Positions 5,489 to 6,220 of a stretch of 6,220 nucleotides of DNA are shown in pieces. Numbering within the stretch: position 1 is the first letter of the stretch; every line of letters begins with the position of its first letter. The translations under genes were made by a program, and so were the position numbers. The notes beneath the pieces are model-generated. The model was not told the origin of the DNA. It saw only the letters and a list, made by a program, of their open reading frames with translations, and made no database searches. The stretch is from Pseudomonadota bacterium (lineage in GTDB: Bacteria > Pseudomonadota > Gammaproteobacteria > Acidithiobacillales > Acidithiobacillaceae), in the NCBI GenBank assembly GCA_021818125.1, contig JAKAFG010000127.1:1-6220 (forward strand). Reading direction: 5' to 3'.

Positions 5489-6220
5489 ATGGATGCTGAA
5501 CCTATAGAAAACGCCCGGAGAGATATTGAGGCGGCGGAAACATCTTTCGTTCTTGGCGACTTTCTGCGTACGCTGACCAGTCAGCCCGGTATTTACCAGA
5601 TGGTTGGCTCAGGGTGCCGCCTGCTCTATGTGGGCAAGGCCCGCAATCTCAAACGTCGCGTCAGTTCTTACTTTCAGAAGCAGCGCCACAGCCCCAAAAC
5701 GCTGGCGATGCTGGCGCAGGTAAAACGGGTCGAAGTGGTAGTGACCCATACCGAAACCGAAGCGCTGGTGCTGGAAGCCAATCTCATCAAGCGTCACCAG
5801 CCGCCGTACAATATTTTGCTGCGTGATGATAAGAGTTACCCCTACTTGTTTATCGAAAGCAGTCACGACACGCCGCGCATGAGCCTGCATCGAGGTGCCC
5901 AGAAAGGCAAAGGGCACTACTTCGGCCCGTATCCGGCCGTCACTGCGCTACGCGAGAGTATGGTGCTGTTACAGAAAGCCTTTCGCTTGCGGACCTGTGA
6001 GGATCATACTTTTTACCATCGCAGCCGGGCTTGTTTGCAGTACCAGATTCGCCGTTGCAGCGGTCCCTGCGTGGGGCACATCAGCGGGGAGGAGTACGCG
6101 CGGGATGTGGCGGACACGATTCGCTTTCTGGAAGGAAAAAGCGACGAGGCGATCCGCAGTCTGGGGGCGCGCATGCAGGCCGCGGCGGAACAACTGGATT
6201 TCGAGGAGGCAGCGCGGCGC
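5489..6220 (+). CDS. uvrC: UvrABC excinuclease subunit C, N-terminal part (runs off the window)
   Basis: UvrC makes both incisions around a DNA lesion after UvrA/UvrB damage recognition. The first 244 codons are present, open to the last base. The GIY-YIG nuclease domain, which cuts on the 3' side, spans about 30-110: PGIYQM (33-38), YVGKARNLKRR (47-57) and catalytic Glu96 in ALVLEANLIKRHQPPYN. Cys170, Cys182, Cys190 and Cys194 have spacing 12-8-4, the same as the four cysteines reported to hold a 4Fe-4S cluster in E. coli UvrC. The UvrB-binding UVR motif begins near 224 and is cut by the window edge; the RNase H-like 5' nuclease and HhH domains lie beyond. An in-frame TAA at 5480-5482 makes ATG 5489 the first possible start. 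That gives about 15-20 residues more than usual before the nuclease domain. No ribosome binding site is at normal distance (GGAG is 20 bases away). Confidence 0.96.
   Translation, partial: MDAEPIENARRDIEAAETSFVLGDFLRTLTSQPGIYQMVGSGCRLLYVGKARNLKRRVSSYFQKQRHSPKTLAMLAQVKRVEVVVTHTETEALVLEANLIKRHQPPYNILLRDDKSYPYLFIESSHDTPRMSLHRGAQKGKGHYFGPYPAVTALRESMVLLQKAFRLRTCEDHTFYHRSRACLQYQIRRCSGPCVGHISGEEYARDVADTIRFLEGKSDEAIRSLGARMQAAAEQLDFEEAARR

Noticed and set aside
1..6220. CRISPR array, insertion sequence, prophage, toxin-antitoxin or defence system
   Set aside because: No spaced repeats, terminal inverted repeats, transposase or defence-family motifs are visible; essentially all of the sequence is accounted for by conserved housekeeping genes.

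Overview
The window looks like a chromosomal housekeeping segment from a Gram-negative, moderately GC-rich proteobacterium. KdsA (for the Kdo sugar of lipopolysaccharide) and FtsB (a proteobacterial-type divisome protein) support an outer-membrane-bearing cell. The gene order pyrG-kdsA-eno-ftsB occurs in several beta- and gammaproteobacteria and related groups. The combination with convergent efp, a DUF971 gene and uvrC, plus the protein texture, suggests something like Acidithiobacillus. That genus guess is inference; no database search was possible.

Layout: positions 1-62 hold the last codons of a YahK-like zinc alcohol dehydrogenase, followed by a hairpin (69-91) and a strong intrinsic terminator (106-153). 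A leader of about 120 bases with a weak promoter candidate precedes a tightly packed plus-strand operon: pyrG (277-1914), kdsA (1911-2756) and eno (2753-4033). Both junctions are 4-base stop/start overlaps. A 54-base gap then holds a hairpin that overlaps a possible 7-codon reading frame, before ftsB (4088-4453). The minus-strand efp (5065-4505) converges on ftsB. From the other side of the efp promoter region, a DUF971 gene (5155-5457) and the 5' part of uvrC (5489 to the window end) run on the plus strand.

The operon combines CTP supply (PyrG), Kdo-8-phosphate synthesis (KdsA, which uses PEP), PEP production (enolase) and division-site assembly (FtsB). CTP is also the activating nucleotide for Kdo (by KdsB, not in this window), so PyrG, KdsA and Eno together supply the inputs for CMP-Kdo. 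EF-P (translation of proline stretches) and UvrC (nucleotide excision repair) are separate housekeeping functions.

I found no mobile element, CRISPR array, tRNA or rRNA, and no convincing new multi-gene system. The least ordinary spots are the eno-ftsB junction, where a mini-ORF with its own ribosome binding site is nested in a terminator-like hairpin and repeats the first 10 bases of ftsB; the efp promoter flanked by two related TAGAGG elements; and metal or cluster sites that can be read from residue spacing in KdsA, the DUF971 protein and UvrC.
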